In this document: one piece after another, positions 18,198-28,439 of the stretch
How positions within the stretch are numbered: position 1 is the stretch's first letter
Layout of the letters: every line of letters begins with the position of its first letter
DNA from: Thermoguttaceae bacterium
Lineage (GTDB): Bacteria; Planctomycetota; Planctomycetia; Pirellulales; Thermoguttaceae
Length of the DNA: 64,000 nucleotides
Direction: 5' to 3'
Assembly (NCBI GenBank): GCA_025060325.1
Contig: JANXBW010000009.1
Span: forward strand, 47,012 to 111,011
Notes under the pieces: generated by a model
What the model was told of the DNA's origin: nothing
The model's database searches: none
Seen by the model: the letters and a program-made list of their open reading frames with translations, nothing else
Made by a program: the position numbers and the translations under genes

Positions 18198-19997
18198 CTA
18201 GTCGCCGACGGCAGGGGCAAGCACCGGCTGCGGACAAACCCACGAGGGGGTCAACACGGGGAATCGCGGCTGGGGGGCAGCCGTATAACGCTCAATTTTT
18301 CCTGCGATAAGCCGGGCCAGCCATTTCCGAGCACGCACCAGGGATCCGACAACGCCGGTCATCCCGAGCAGTTGGCATTCCAGACGGGTCCTCCAAAAAT
18401 GATCCACCTGGAACAGGCCTCGAAGGAAGTTAACCGGATTGTAAAAAGCGGCATATCCCAGGAAGATATTTAGTTGACGAATCCAGGGGCGATCGCTGGC
18501 CGTGGCAATGCAGTGGTTACCATCGTACTGGTAGTCCTCCACTGGTTTGCCTCCCACGGTGCGGAGGACCTTGCCTTCCTCGAAAAGCTTCTCGTAGGTT
18601 TTGCTTCCCACCGAGGGGGTCAGGAGGGTAATCTGGCAGGTTAATGCGCCAGCCCGGCGGAGGAAGTTCACCTGATTCAGTAGGCCGTATAGCCCTTTCC
18701 AAGTCCACAGGGGTTGCCCGTCGTGGTGAATGATCATCGCCATGGGCGCAATGCCCGCTTTCCGCAAAAGCTGAAAGACGGTCCGCGTCTTTTCCGGGCC
18801 TTGGCCCTTCTTGACCAACGTGCCGGTTAGATCCTCAACGCCAATCCACAAGGCCCGTAGGCCTGCCTCGCGCGCAAGGGGGATGAGGTCCTGGTGTTTG
18901 TGGACGTCAAAAACAGTGGCCTCGGTAGAAAAGAAAATCGCGTCGCGGAAGGGTTCTTGGCCAACCTTTGCCTCCGCCATGGCCTGAAAGGTGCGTTCCA
19001 AAAGCCCGCGGTCATTAAAGAAGTTATCATCCGCCCCGAAAAAGGTCCGGATACCGGCGTGGCTCCGCGTGTAGACAATCTCTTCGATGAGCGACTCCGG
19101 ACTTCGCGTGCGAAAGCTAAACTGGTTATATGCCGGTATGGGACAGTAATGACAGCGGAAGTGGCAACCGCGGGTGTTAAGGATCGTCACGATCTTCGCA
19201 TGTCGACAAAGTTGTTCGACCGGCAGGGGGCGCTGGCTTAGTTCGCGACGAGGATGCGGTGGCTCAAAGTAGGCCAGGCTAGTCACGGCTGGGGGAAGTT
19301 CATCCAAATCTTTTACCAACCGCTGCGGTCCTGTGGAAACAAGCGCCTGCGGTGGTCCCGGCTCATTGTCCGGGCGATACACCAGGCCGGGAATATCCGT
19401 CAAAAGTCCCTCTCGGCGCACCAGTTCGAAAGCGTGCCGAAGGGATTGGCCGGGCAAGCGATGAGCCAAGATCCGGTCCAATAGTTCTAGGAGGACATAT
19501 TCCTCGCCAGTGACCGCCACATCCACACCTTGAGATCCATCCAGGCCAAGGCCAAAGAAATCCCAGGGTTCATAAATGGCCTTAGGACCGCCGGCTAAAA
19601 TGAGAGGTCGGTTTTCCCCAAGGCTCCAGGCGTCCACGATAAGATCGTAGGCGGCCTGACTATGGATTTGCATGCTGGAGATGAGAAGAAGTTGGGGGAT
19701 GTCGCCGTCCAGGCGGGCTAGACTTGGCCGAAGCCGCGGATTCCAACTTTGGAGGACCACCCGGATCCGCCGAAAACCGGCTGCATGAAGTGCCGCCGCT
19801 ACCGACCGCGGTGCCCCGGGGATAAGGACCTTATCATATAGGTAAAACGGCCCCAACCGTGTTCGCGGATCGAAGGCGTAAACGAAAAGGACGGGAATCT
19901 GGTCAACACCAGGGTAGCCGGCTATCTGTTGACAAAGCCGCCGGAAGGCCCCTGCTGGCACAAACCGATCGTCTTTCGGGCGCTGAGGTAGTTCCAC
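18198..19997 (-). CDS. B12-binding-type radical SAM protein
   Basis: A 599-residue radical SAM enzyme. The Fe4S4 site is CxxxCxxC at C278, C282 and C285 (TRGCHFRCHYCPIPAYNQ). The N-terminal about 200 residues look like a Rossmann-type cobalamin-binding domain (PGAPRSVAAALHAAGF, ILAGGPKAIYEPWDFFG, VDVAVTGEEYVLLELLD) as in the B12-dependent radical SAM class. A His ligand motif (DxHxxG) was not found, so cobalamin binding is uncertain. The later part (FFGADDNFFNDR, ALWIGVEDLTG) is the usual radical SAM barrel. GTG 19997 has TAGGAG upstream. The substrate is unknown; members modify lipids, antibiotics or tRNA. It is alone in its locus. Confidence 0.8.
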   Translation of the reverse strand: MELPQRPKDDRFVPAGAFRRLCQQIAGYPGVDQIPVLFVYAFDPRTRLGPFYLYDKVLIPGAPRSVAAALHAAGFRRIRVVLQSWNPRLRPSLARLDGDIPQLLLISSMQIHSQAAYDLIVDAWSLGENRPLILAGGPKAIYEPWDFFGLGLDGSQGVDVAVTGEEYVLLELLDRILAHRLPGQSLRHAFELVRREGLLTDIPGLVYRPDNEPGPPQALVSTGPQRLVKDLDELPPAVTSLAYFEPPHPRRELSQRPLPVEQLCRHAKIVTILNTRGCHFRCHYCPIPAYNQFSFRTRSPESLIEEIVYTRSHAGIRTFFGADDNFFNDRGLLERTFQAMAEAKVGQEPFRDAIFFSTEATVFDVHKHQDLIPLAREAGLRALWIGVEDLTGTLVKKGQGPEKTRTVFQLLRKAGIAPMAMIIHHDGQPLWTWKGLYGLLNQVNFLRRAGALTCQITLLTPSVGSKTYEKLFEEGKVLRTVGGKPVEDYQYDGNHCIATASDRPWIRQLNIFLGYAAFYNPVNFLRGLFQVDHFWRTRLECQLLGMTGVVGSLVRARKWLARLIAGKIERYTAAPQPRFPVLTPSWVCPQPVLAPAVGD

Positions 19998-20973
19998 AAC
20001 AAAACTCCTAAACCGTTAGCTTCCAAGACCGGGTAGCGATCGCCGGCAAAAATCGTAGGGGCAAGTACTGACGGGCTTTGGGGCTACCGCCAGGCGTGAA
20101 AGCTACTTATCCTTCTACGGAAGGGACCGCCATTCCCCGCTTGCGGGGCCCAAATGCAAGCTATTGCCTTCCCGGGTAACTTAGCTTTTTATCTTCGGCC
20201 CGTTTATGCGGCGAAAAGCATACAAAGCCGCGCGATCTGGTCAAAAGACCTCTAAAATGGTCCCCGTGATCCCCCCTTTCGGCTAAAGAGTGGGAAAAGG
20301 TTTCGCCCACGTTGCCCCCGGCCCAAGCCTGCATTATTTCCCCCGCCGGAGTGGTTTAAGCCGTCTCTAGAGGTCGTGGAAGTTTACACCTGGGGTACCT
20401 CGCCGGCAAGAATAAACTGCAAAAAAGGGGAGGTCATGCCCACGGGAGCACCGGCGGTATCTGCGGGGGACTAGCTCGGGCAATCCCCCGACCTGGAAAT
20501 CTGCAGGGCCAAGGAGCCGGGCTGGCTTGAGAGGGGTGGATGGGCCGGGACGTCACCTTCGATCTAGCAAGCGTGCCGCCTTTTCCTACAGTCGGATTTC
20601 AGGGGCCCTTGCGTGATCCGGCTACGAACGTGATCGCGTCGGGGCTTTGCGCCCATCGAAGCGATCATCTCCCGGTGGTTAACCGGCATGAGGCCCCTGT
20701 GGAACCAATGACCGAGGCACCCTGGGGGGCAGCCACCACATTATAGAGCATTGAGCTGGGCTCAGAACCAGCGACCAAGATAGCGACCAAAGCTCTATCT
20801 TATTGACCTTTTGGTCAGAGCGCTGACTGTAAGTCTAAGCGACCAGTCTGGGCGCCCTGGGGATCAAGGCCGGCTTCGGTTATGATGGCTTTTCGCGTAC
20901 CGGCTAGGGTTCTCGAAGGTCTGAGGCGATAGGGTTCGGCGGAGCATACTTGCCGAAAAGGAGCGGCTATTCC
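19998..20973. other. Long gene-free region between divergent genes
   Basis: About 1 kb. A hairpin with GGGGGA and TCCCCC arms lies near 20465-20490 and GACCTTTTGGTC lies near 20810, but neither has terminator character. No gene is convincing. Confidence 0.45.
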
Positions 20974-22188
20974 ATGGCGCGATGTGTGCTTGCATATTCT
21001 GGCGGGCTTGATACGTCGGTAATCCTGCATTGGCTTGTTAGCCGCGGTCACGAAGTCCACGCCGTCTATGTCGATTTGGGCCAACCGTGTGAAGATCAGT
21101 CGGCAATTTTGGACAAAGCCCGCAAACTTGGTGCCGCCAGCGCCCGGGCGGTTGATGCCAAGGAGGAGCTGTGTCGGGACTTTGCCTTTCCCGTTTTGCA
21201 ATGGCAGGCCCGCTACGAGGACATGTACCTGATGGGCACTTCGATCGCCCGGCCGTTGATTGCTAAGAAGTGTCTTCAGGTGGGGCGGGAGGTAGGAGCC
21301 GACGCCTTTGCCCACGGGGCCACGGGCAAGGGGAACGATCAATGTCGTTTCCAGCTAGCGGCGGAAGCGCTTGAGCCTACCATCCGCGTCATTGCCCCGT
21401 GGCGGGACAGGGAATTTCGGGCGGCCTTTCCCGGCCGAAAGGAGATGATCGACTACTGCCAGCGGCATGGTATTCCGGTCAAGGCGACGATTGACCGGCC
21501 GTATAGCTCTGACGAAAACTGCCTCCACATTAGCTACGAGGCTGGCAAGTTGGAGGACTTGTCCGTCTGCGGCGTGGACTTAGTGCAGTTCGGGATGACG
21601 GTTGCCCCGGAACAGGCCCCCGACCAACCGGAGGAACTCACCATCGGATTTGAGGCCGGGCGACCCGTCAGTGTCAACGGCGAGCGGCTGGATGCTTATC
21701 CCCTCGTGCGGACACTCAACGAAATTGGGGGTCGACATGGGATTGGTCGCGTGGACATGGTGGAAAACCGCTTCGTGGGAATGAAAAGCCGGGGCGTGTA
21801 CGAGGCGCCGGGCATGACACTCCTGTACCGGGCACATCGCCTCATTGAGCAGATCACTTTGGATCGCGACCTTCTCCACCTGCGCGACCGCCTTGCCCCC
21901 GAGGTGGCAGAGATGGTTTACTACGGCTATTGGTTTCATCCGAAGATGGATGCCCTCATGGCTTTCATTCGCGAGGCACAAAAGCCCGTCACGGGGGAAG
22001 TTCGTCTACGGCTTTATAAGGGCAATATCACTGTGGTGTCTCGGAGTAGCCCCCACAGCCTTTATGACGCAGCCTTGGCCACGATGGAAGCCGGCGGCGA
22101 TTATGACCAGTCCGACGCCGAGGGCTTCCTCCGCATTGTCGGCCTTCCAACCCGGGTTTATTCCCGTGCTCACCGGCGAAGTTACTAA
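20974..22188 (+). CDS. argG: Argininosuccinate synthase
   Basis: A 404-residue enzyme that joins citrulline and aspartate using ATP, the seventh step of arginine synthesis. It has the PP-loop SGGLDTS (residues 9-15), GATGKGNDQCRF, the RPYSSDENCLHISYE region, and MTLLYRAHRLIEQITLDRD towards the C-terminus. Length is standard. ATG 20974 is used rather than the frame's 20950 because AAAAGGAG (20956-20963) precedes it. It is unlinked to argCJ, which lie about 5 kb downstream, and stands alone on the plus strand. Confidence 0.97.
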   Translation: MARCVLAYSGGLDTSVILHWLVSRGHEVHAVYVDLGQPCEDQSAILDKARKLGAASARAVDAKEELCRDFAFPVLQWQARYEDMYLMGTSIARPLIAKKCLQVGREVGADAFAHGATGKGNDQCRFQLAAEALEPTIRVIAPWRDREFRAAFPGRKEMIDYCQRHGIPVKATIDRPYSSDENCLHISYEAGKLEDLSVCGVDLVQFGMTVAPEQAPDQPEELTIGFEAGRPVSVNGERLDAYPLVRTLNEIGGRHGIGRVDMVENRFVGMKSRGVYEAPGMTLLYRAHRLIEQITLDRDLLHLRDRLAPEVAEMVYYGYWFHPKMDALMAFIREAQKPVTGEVRLRLYKGNITVVSRSSPHSLYDAALATMEAGGDYDQSDAEGFLRIVGLPTRVYSRAHRRSY

Positions 22189-22462
22189 CGGGGCTTTGCT
22201 AGCAAGGATAAGCCCTCGCCGGAGCGTTTACGGAAGGCTTGGCTGCGCTGGATGAGAGCGAAAGGGCAGCTTGGTGGTGAGGCGATAACCGCTGGGGGAA
22301 TGGACGGTCCAGCTGGTTGTTGACGATCTTCCCGCGGTGGCAAAGCTGGGGCGAGAGTTTGGGCGGGGCCGTATGGCCAGCGCTTTGGTGGATTGAGAAG
22401 ATGGGTCAGTGCCGCCACCGCGGGCCCATGAAGTGGGTTGTCATCAACAGTGGATTGTGCGC

Positions 22463-22915
22463 CTAGTAACTTCCAGGCTTACTACTAGCCAGTAGCTCTG
22501 GCAACCCGGCGACGAAATCGCGGATTTCGTCGCGGACCCGGCGGTAGATAGCAAGGGCCGCCTCGGGGCTTTCCGCCAAGCGGGCAAGCCGGACGGGGTC
22601 GTCAAACGGTCGGCGAATTACTCGGGTCTGCCCAGGGAAATTGGGGCAGCTTTCGGCGGCGTAGTGGCACAGGATGACCACGGCATCGAACGCTTGGCCG
22701 TCAAACTCCGCCACATGTTTACTGCGGTGGCGCGAGATGTCTACACCAACCTCGGCCATCATCTGCACCGCCACTGGGTCAACGCCTGCCGGGGCCACCC
22801 CGGCGGAGTAAGCCTCCAGTTTGTCGGCGTGGAGGTGCCTGGCCCAACCCTCGGCCATTTGACTTCGGCAGGCATTTCCGGTGCAAAGAAACAAAACTCG
22901 GAGAGGTGTCGTCAT
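22463..22915 (-). CDS. arsC: Arsenate reductase (thioredoxin-coupled), LMW-PTPase fold
   Basis: A 150-residue LMW-phosphatase-fold protein. The P-loop CxxxxxR is CTGNACR at C11-R17. The further cysteines C83 and C90 (ILCHYAAESCPNFPG) match the Cys10/Cys82/Cys89 relay of thioredoxin-linked ArsC, which reduces arsenate to arsenite. That makes arsenate reductase more likely than a tyrosine phosphatase. Other ArsC-like segments are FLCTGNACRSQMAEG, VGVDISRHRSKHV and FDDP. No arsR, arsB or acr3 is adjacent, so the gene is an orphan and its physiological role is inferred. It is convergent with argG. Confidence 0.85.
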   Translation of the reverse strand: MTTPLRVLFLCTGNACRSQMAEGWARHLHADKLEAYSAGVAPAGVDPVAVQMMAEVGVDISRHRSKHVAEFDGQAFDAVVILCHYAAESCPNFPGQTRVIRRPFDDPVRLARLAESPEAALAIYRRVRDEIRDFVAGLPELLASSKPGSY

Positions 22916-23226
22916 TCTTGTCCCCTCTGGCAGTTTCCGCTTGCGCTGCCCAAGCGTTGACGAAAGGCCTAGTCAATCGGTGGGGAAGATGACCGACCGT
23001 TCCGGGCAAACTTCGTTACAATAATACAAGGCAAGGCTAGTTCCGGTCCGCAGAGTCGGCCACCGGTGCCGTTCTCGGTAGACTGGGCCCCCAGTGGGCC
23101 AATTTCCGCAGCCACCTAGGTACCCGGCCAGCTCCTGCCAGGTGAGCGGTGGGGCAGAGAGGCCGGCTGCGTTGACATACTGCTAGGCACTGTTCGGGGA
23201 CGGTCAGAAGCGATAGTTACTTTCAT
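22916..23226. other. Spacer between divergent arsC and trmB
   Basis: No gene is seen. TTCGTTACAATAATACAAGG near 23010 is AT-rich and promoter-like, but no -35 partner can be assigned. Confidence 0.35.
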
Positions 23227-23904
23227 ATGGGGCGGCGAGCACTGAAGAAAATCGACCCGGAGCTTGATCTAAGCGGTTATCTTTGGCCCTGGGAGCTGTT
23301 TCCTCGGCCGTGGGATCCGGTCCGGCTCTTTGACCGCCAAGCACCCCTAGAGGTGGAAGTCGGTTCGGGGAAAGGGATGTTTCTGTGCCGGGCCTCGGTG
23401 GCCAACCCGGCGCATGACTTCATGGGTATCGAGATTGCGCCCAAGTATGCACGATTTGCGGCGGCCCGGCTGGCCAAATTAGGAGTGCCCAACGCGGTGG
23501 TGGTCCAGGCGGACGCCCTCCGCGTATTTGCCGAATTACTACCGGACGAATCTGTCCACACAGTGCACATTTATTTCCCCGACCCGTGGTGGAAAAAGCG
23601 GCATCGTAAGCGGCGTGTGATTCGTTCGTCGTTTATTGCCGACCTTTATCGCACGCTCAAACCGGCGGGTGTTGTCCACCTGTGGACAGATGTGGCCGAG
23701 TATTTCGACCAGTCGCGAGAGCTTTTCCGGATTGGGGGTTTTCAGGAAACATCGGTAACGGCGGAAATTCGCGGGCCTTCGGAGGAAGAAGGTGGGGCGT
23801 TGCCGCAAGGTTTGCCACCGGGCGGTTACCAGACGCATTTCGAGCGGCGGATGCGGCTAGCTGCCCAGCCGGTTTACAAGGCGGTTTTTGCCAAGTCAAC
23901 TTAA
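23227..23904 (+). CDS. trmB: tRNA (guanine-N7-)-methyltransferase
   Basis: A 225-residue SAM-dependent enzyme that makes m7G46 in the tRNA variable loop. The SAM-binding motif VEVGSGKG is at 43-50, MGIEIAPKYARFA follows, and the family hallmark FPDPWWKKRHRKRRV is at 117-131. The end GYQTHFERRMR matches the usual TrmB C-terminal motif. ATG 23227 gives standard length. mqnE starts 189 bases downstream on the same strand, so co-transcription is possible but not certain. Confidence 0.96.
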   Translation: MGRRALKKIDPELDLSGYLWPWELFPRPWDPVRLFDRQAPLEVEVGSGKGMFLCRASVANPAHDFMGIEIAPKYARFAAARLAKLGVPNAVVVQADALRVFAELLPDESVHTVHIYFPDPWWKKRHRKRRVIRSSFIADLYRTLKPAGVVHLWTDVAEYFDQSRELFRIGGFQETSVTAEIRGPSEEEGGALPQGLPPGGYQTHFERRMRLAAQPVYKAVFAKST

Positions 23905-24093
23905 AACAAAGGCGCAAGTAACCGGGCTTAAAGCTCCGGGACCTTCCCAGGCGAGAAAGTCCGCATGGCTTTGGAGGGAACGTCGCTGCGGTTGTATTTC
24001 CGCTGACACCTCCTGTTGCCGGAGAAGTTCTCGTCGGGGGATTGAAGCCAACGGTTTAGACCTTTCACTACCGGAGAGTAGGCGGAAGCTCAA

Positions 24094-25236
24094 GTGGCTG
24101 GTGCCCCATCCTTTGTTGACGAAATTGATGGAAAGATCAGTCGCCGCAACCGCTTGTCGGCCGAGGATGCCCTGCGGCTTTTCGACCCAAGTGTCGATCT
24201 TCATCAGTTGGGAAAGTGGGCAGACGAAGTTCGGAGACAATACTGGGGCCTTGCCACCTTTTATGCGGTCAATGCGCACATAAATCCCACGAATATCTGT
24301 CAATACCGATGTCCGATTTGTGCTTATCATCGTCCGGCGGGCGATCCGGAGGCATGGCTGCTTTCCGTTGATGAAGTACTGGCTCAGGCGGCGGAGGCCG
24401 ACGCCGCCGGGTGTACCGAACTTCACATCGTCGGTGGTCTGCCGCCGGATAAGCCCTATGGGTGGTATCGGCAGATCCTGCAGGTTGTGCACGAGGCCTT
24501 CCCGCGGCTGGGGCTAAAGGCCTGGAGCGCTGTCGAAATTGCTCATTTTGCTAAGATCGCTGGCCGGTCAATCGCCTGGGTGCTTGAGGACTTGCGCTCC
24601 GTGGGTCTAGTGAGTTTGCCGGGAGGAGGGGCAGAAATTTTTGCCCCGGCCATTCGTAAACAAATTGCCCCGGCCAAGGCCGATGCAGAGACTTGGCTTG
24701 AAGTTCACCGCACGGCGCACCGGCTGGGAATCCCGTCCAATGCGACGATCCTTTATGGCCATGTGGAAACTCCGGCGGATCGGGTGGATCACCTTCTGCG
24801 GTTACGGGCACTGCAGGACGAAACGGGAGGCTTCCAAGCACTGGTGCCCCTTCCGTTTCATCCGCCTGGGACTCAATTCGCCCACCTGCGGCGGGTTTCT
24901 CCGCTGGAAGACCTGCGGATGATTGCGGTTAGTCGATTGGTACTGGACAACTTCCCCCACATTAAGGCCTATTGGGTTTCTCTGACTGTGCCGATTGCCC
25001 AGCTTGCCCTGGAATATGGTGCGGACGATCTGGACGGAACCGTCCGGCAGGAGAAGATCTTCCACCAGGCCGGTTCGCGGTCACCCCAGGCGGTCACTGT
25101 TACCGAACTGCGGCGGCTTATCCAGGAGGTGGGTCAGGTTCCGGTGGAGCGGGATGCCCTATATCGTCGGGTGATTCGAGACGATGCCGGCTGGCAAAGC
25201 GCCGAGCCGGTCTCAGCTATTTATCAACAGGCTTAG
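24094..25236 (+). CDS. mqnE: Aminodeoxyfutalosine synthase (radical SAM)
   Basis: A 380-residue radical SAM enzyme of the futalosine route to menaquinone; MqnE joins SAM to carboxyvinyl-benzoate, giving aminofutalosine. The Fe4S4 motif is C69xxxC73xxC76 (NICQYRCPICAYHR). ELHIVGGLPPD, LKAWSAVEIAHFAK and LPGGGAEIFAPAIR match the MqnE/MqnC/CofH group and best fit MqnE, as does NATILYGHVE. The start is GTG 24094. The main alternative is the related MqnC. The other pathway genes are not in this window. A reductase-like gene follows after 52 bases. Confidence 0.88.
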   Translation: MAGAPSFVDEIDGKISRRNRLSAEDALRLFDPSVDLHQLGKWADEVRRQYWGLATFYAVNAHINPTNICQYRCPICAYHRPAGDPEAWLLSVDEVLAQAAEADAAGCTELHIVGGLPPDKPYGWYRQILQVVHEAFPRLGLKAWSAVEIAHFAKIAGRSIAWVLEDLRSVGLVSLPGGGAEIFAPAIRKQIAPAKADAETWLEVHRTAHRLGIPSNATILYGHVETPADRVDHLLRLRALQDETGGFQALVPLPFHPPGTQFAHLRRVSPLEDLRMIAVSRLVLDNFPHIKAYWVSLTVPIAQLALEYGADDLDGTVRQEKIFHQAGSRSPQAVTVTELRRLIQEVGQVPVERDALYRRVIRDDAGWQSAEPVSAIYQQA

Positions 25237-25288
25237 GGGGACACTTCACACCAGACGGTTGACTTACCAAGGCACACGAAGGGCCGCC

Positions 25289-26542
25289 ATGGCTCAGCCC
25301 AAGTGGATGATTTATGGTGCCGGTGGCTTTAGTGGCCGGCTGATTGCCGAGGAGGCCGTGCGGCGGGGACATCAGCCGGTGCTTGCCGGCCGCAGGCCGG
25401 AAAGTATTTATCGGTTGGCCGAGCGGCTCGGTTGCCGGTGGATGTGTTTTCCCCTAAAGGAAGTGGGCCAAGTTCGCGAAAATATTCGGGGGCTGCGGCT
25501 TGTGCTGAATTGTGCCGGGCCATTCTCGCAAACGGCCAAGGTGCTGGCTCAAGCCGCCGTTGCCGCTCGGGTGCATTACCTGGACATCACCGGAGAAATT
25601 GAGGTCATCGAGTATCTGTCCTGGCTGGGTGGCCAGGCAGCGGGGCAAGGGGTTTCCCTTTTGCCGGCGGTGGGGTTTGGGGTCGTTCCCACGGATTGTC
25701 TGGCCGCAAGGCTTGCGGACAAATTTCCGGCTTCTCAGTGGCTCCGAATTGCTTTCACCGCGGATAGGTCCCCAAGCCGAGGGACTGCCAAGAGCATGTG
25801 GGAAGGGCATCTAAGGGGGGGTAGGATCCGTTGGGCCGGCCGGCTCGAACCACTTCCGTTGGGGAAGCTCGTCTGGGATGTTGACTTCCCTTCGGGAAGG
25901 CGAAGATGCTTGGCCATTCCCTGGGGTGACCTTGCAACAGGTTATCGCTCAACTAACATCCCAAACATAGTGACCTATGCCGCTTTTCCGCGACTTCTAG
26001 TGGGGATACTCCGAGGGTTATACCGCGCTACACATCCTATCGACGCGCTTCGGAGGGGTGGGAAGGGAGTTGGGGAGGGCTTTCCTAAACCGGTCGAGGG
26101 CGCGGATCCGCAATCGGCGTCTAAAGACTTAGCTGTGAATTTGCAAGGACTGAAGGATTTGGGGGGTTCTGGGGACTCGGGCGGTATTAAGCAAGAGGAA
26201 GCTGAAGCACCCGAATCGGATGAATTTGGTCCCACAAAACGCCTCTTGCGGGCCATCGGGTGGAAGGTCATCGATTGGTTTTATCGAGATCCCCGCTCTG
26301 AAGAGGTGGAGGAGGCTCGGGCGGAGATTGTGGTCGAGATCGGAAAGTCTACCCAAGCTTGTGCTCGGGCTGCTATCACCACGCCTGGTGGGTATCGATT
26401 CACGGCCGTTTCGGCTCTGGCCGCCGTAGAGAAATGCCTTTCTCAGCCCCCGCCTCCGGGCTTTTGGACACCTTCGCGGGCTTTTGGTCCGGAGTTTGTG
26501 CTTTCCTTGCCGGGTGTAGAGGTCGTCTCCTTGCCCGACTGA
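25289..26542 (+). CDS. Saccharopine dehydrogenase-like / trans-acting enoyl reductase
   Basis: A 417-residue NAD(P)-binding protein. The N-terminal Rossmann motif is YGAGGFSGRLIAEE. LVLNCAGPFSQTAKVLAQAA, VHYLDITGE and LLPAVGFGVVPTDCLA are typical of saccharopine dehydrogenase NADP-binding family oxidoreductases, including trans-acting enoyl reductases. ATG 25289 is used; the frame's start at 25184 overlaps mqnE. The segment near 26090-26220 (about residues 270-310) looks like a low-complexity insertion. The 52-base gap to mqnE suggests one operon, but I know of no such step in menaquinone synthesis. Substrate unknown. Confidence 0.82.
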   Translation: MAQPKWMIYGAGGFSGRLIAEEAVRRGHQPVLAGRRPESIYRLAERLGCRWMCFPLKEVGQVRENIRGLRLVLNCAGPFSQTAKVLAQAAVAARVHYLDITGEIEVIEYLSWLGGQAAGQGVSLLPAVGFGVVPTDCLAARLADKFPASQWLRIAFTADRSPSRGTAKSMWEGHLRGGRIRWAGRLEPLPLGKLVWDVDFPSGRRRCLAIPWGDLATGYRSTNIPNIVTYAAFPRLLVGILRGLYRATHPIDALRRGGKGVGEGFPKPVEGADPQSASKDLAVNLQGLKDLGGSGDSGGIKQEEAEAPESDEFGPTKRLLRAIGWKVIDWFYRDPRSEEVEEARAEIVVEIGKSTQACARAAITTPGGYRFTAVSALAAVEKCLSQPPPPGFWTPSRAFGPEFVLSLPGVEVVSLPD

Positions 26543-27398
26543 GGTCCCCAGAGCCCTTGGTCGCCATTTTGGGTGGTTTCACCACCGCTCACTTGGCGGG
26601 AAATTAATTCCGGTGCCTCCCGGGGGCTGAGTGAGTGCCATTTCCCTTTTGGCGAAGCGCTCATCTTCCGGTTCTTCCTGAGCTTCCCCTGGCACACGCC
26701 CATCGATTTTTCCCGTTAAGCTTTGTCCCAAGCGCGTGAATCCGGCCGGACTATCGGCGGTGTCTAATGGGCGCTTTCCGGAAGGATCCTCCGTAGCTCC
26801 AATTGCGCCCTTTCTTCGTTGAACGCACCTGTCGGCGGTTTTGAGCAGCCGCGAACGGGCTCAGATTTCTTGCGGGGCGGGGCCGGTTAGGTGTGGCGCC
26901 GCTTTCCTATGGCTAGCCGTGGCAAGAGTGGAGCGTCGCCGTGTGGGTGCCCATTTTGGCCAGCGGCATGGGTAGGCAATGCCGAAAAGGGCCGGGCGCT
27001 TCGTGTTTCCACTTTTCGTCAGTGGCCAGATGGATGAGAATTTAGGATTCAATCCCCCCGACTTTCCCACCGGTCGGGCAGGATTATTGCGCGCCTAAAC
27101 TGATGCCGTGGGCCTTGGATAAACCCAACTCGCAGGGAAGAAGATCCAGCCCGAAGGGCCGTCGGCACCGCGGTAAATGGAGACAGTTTGAAAGCTAATT
27201 CGGCCGGATAACTGCAAAACTGGGCGGCTCGCTCGGAGGGTGTTGGCCACCGGTTCGGGAGCAAGTGTTGTTACTAGAACAGCTGACGATCACCCGGCCG
27301 ACGGTGGGATTTGTTTTGCACGTCGGCGCTGTCTTCTGTCGCCTGCCCTAAGGTCTAAGACAACAATTGTGGCAAGTTAAACGAGGTGAGGCCTACGA
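26543..27398. other. Gene-free region before argCJ
   Basis: About 0.85 kb with no convincing frame. The palindromic ACAATTGT near 27366 lies just upstream of argC; it resembles no known Arg box, so no operator is called. Confidence 0.45.
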
Positions 27399-28409
27399 AT
27401 GACTCGCGTTGCCATCTTGGGAGCTGCTGGTTACACCGGCTTGGAGTTAATCAAAATCCTCCTTCGTCATCCAGAGGTGGAAATAACCGCGCTTGCTGAT
27501 CGTCTGGAGGGTCAGCCGCATGTTGCGACGATTCATCCGTCGCTTATTGGTCGGCTGGATCTGCGGCTTGAAACGCTAACACCGGCTGAGCTTGCCGCCC
27601 GGGCGGAATGCGTCTTTTGTTGTCTGCCGCACGGGGTGAGCGCCACCATCGTTCCCCAATTGCTCGATGCGGGTGTCAAAGTGATTGATCTTAGTGCGGA
27701 TTACCGCCTCAGTGATCCGGAGACGTACGCCGCCTGGTACAACCAGAAGCACCCCGATCCCGGTCGGCTGGGGAAGGTCGCCTACGGGCTCCCCGAGCTT
27801 TTCCGCGAGCAGATCCGTGGCAGTTCCTTAGTGGCTAACCCGGGGTGTTTTCCCACGTCGGCTATCTTGGCCCTTGCACCGTTGTTAAAGGCCGGACTTA
27901 TTGAGCCCCGAGGTATTATCGTCGACTCCAAGACCGGTGTTTCCGGGGCGGGGCGATCGCCGAAATTGACGACTCACTATCCGGAATGTAACGAGAGTGT
28001 GTCAGCCTACAACATTGGTCGGCACCGTCATACTCCCGAGATGGACCAAATCCTTTCCAAAGTGGCCGGCGAACCGGTGGAAGTAATCTTCTCGCCGCAT
28101 TTGATCCCGATGGATCGAGGGATTCTCACCACCACTTACAGTGTGCCACGAAGGGAGGTCACCGAGGACGAGCTTTTCCAAACTGTCCGTAGCTTCTATG
28201 CCAACGAGCCTTTCGTGCGGGTGGTACCGCACTTGCCTGCCACCAAGGATTCGCTGGGGACCAACTTTTGCGACATCACGGTTCGGACGGTTCGCGGCCG
28301 GATAGTGACCATTAGCTGCATAGACAACCTCATCAAGGGGGCCTCGGGGGCGGCTGTTCAGAACTTCAACATTGTTTATGACTACCCGGAAACAGTAGCT
28401 CTTTTGTGA
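27399..28409 (+). CDS. argC: N-acetyl-gamma-glutamyl-phosphate reductase
   Basis: A 336-residue NADPH enzyme, third step of arginine synthesis: it reduces N-acetylglutamyl phosphate to the semialdehyde. The N-terminal [19 protein letters not shown] is a Rossmann motif, and the active-site Cys is in [24 protein letters not shown] and [15 protein letters not shown] are strong family signatures. GAGGTGAGG precedes the ATG. It is followed by argJ after 30 bases, so argCJ is probably one transcription unit. Confidence 0.97.
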   Translation: MTRVAILGAAGYTGLELIKILLRHPEVEITALADRLEGQPHVATIHPSLIGRLDLRLETLTPAELAARAECVFCCLPHGVSATIVPQLLDAGVKVIDLSADYRLSDPETYAAWYNQKHPDPGRLGKVAYGLPELFREQIRGSSLVANPGCFPTSAILALAPLLKAGLIEPRGIIVDSKTGVSGAGRSPKLTTHYPECNESVSAYNIGRHRHTPEMDQILSKVAGEPVEVIFSPHLIPMDRGILTTTYSVPRREVTEDELFQTVRSFYANEPFVRVVPHLPATKDSLGTNFCDITVRTVRGRIVTISCIDNLIKGASGAAVQNFNIVYDYPETVALL

Positions 28410-28439
28410 TTAACGCAGCTCAGGGAGCTTTCCGGCGAA

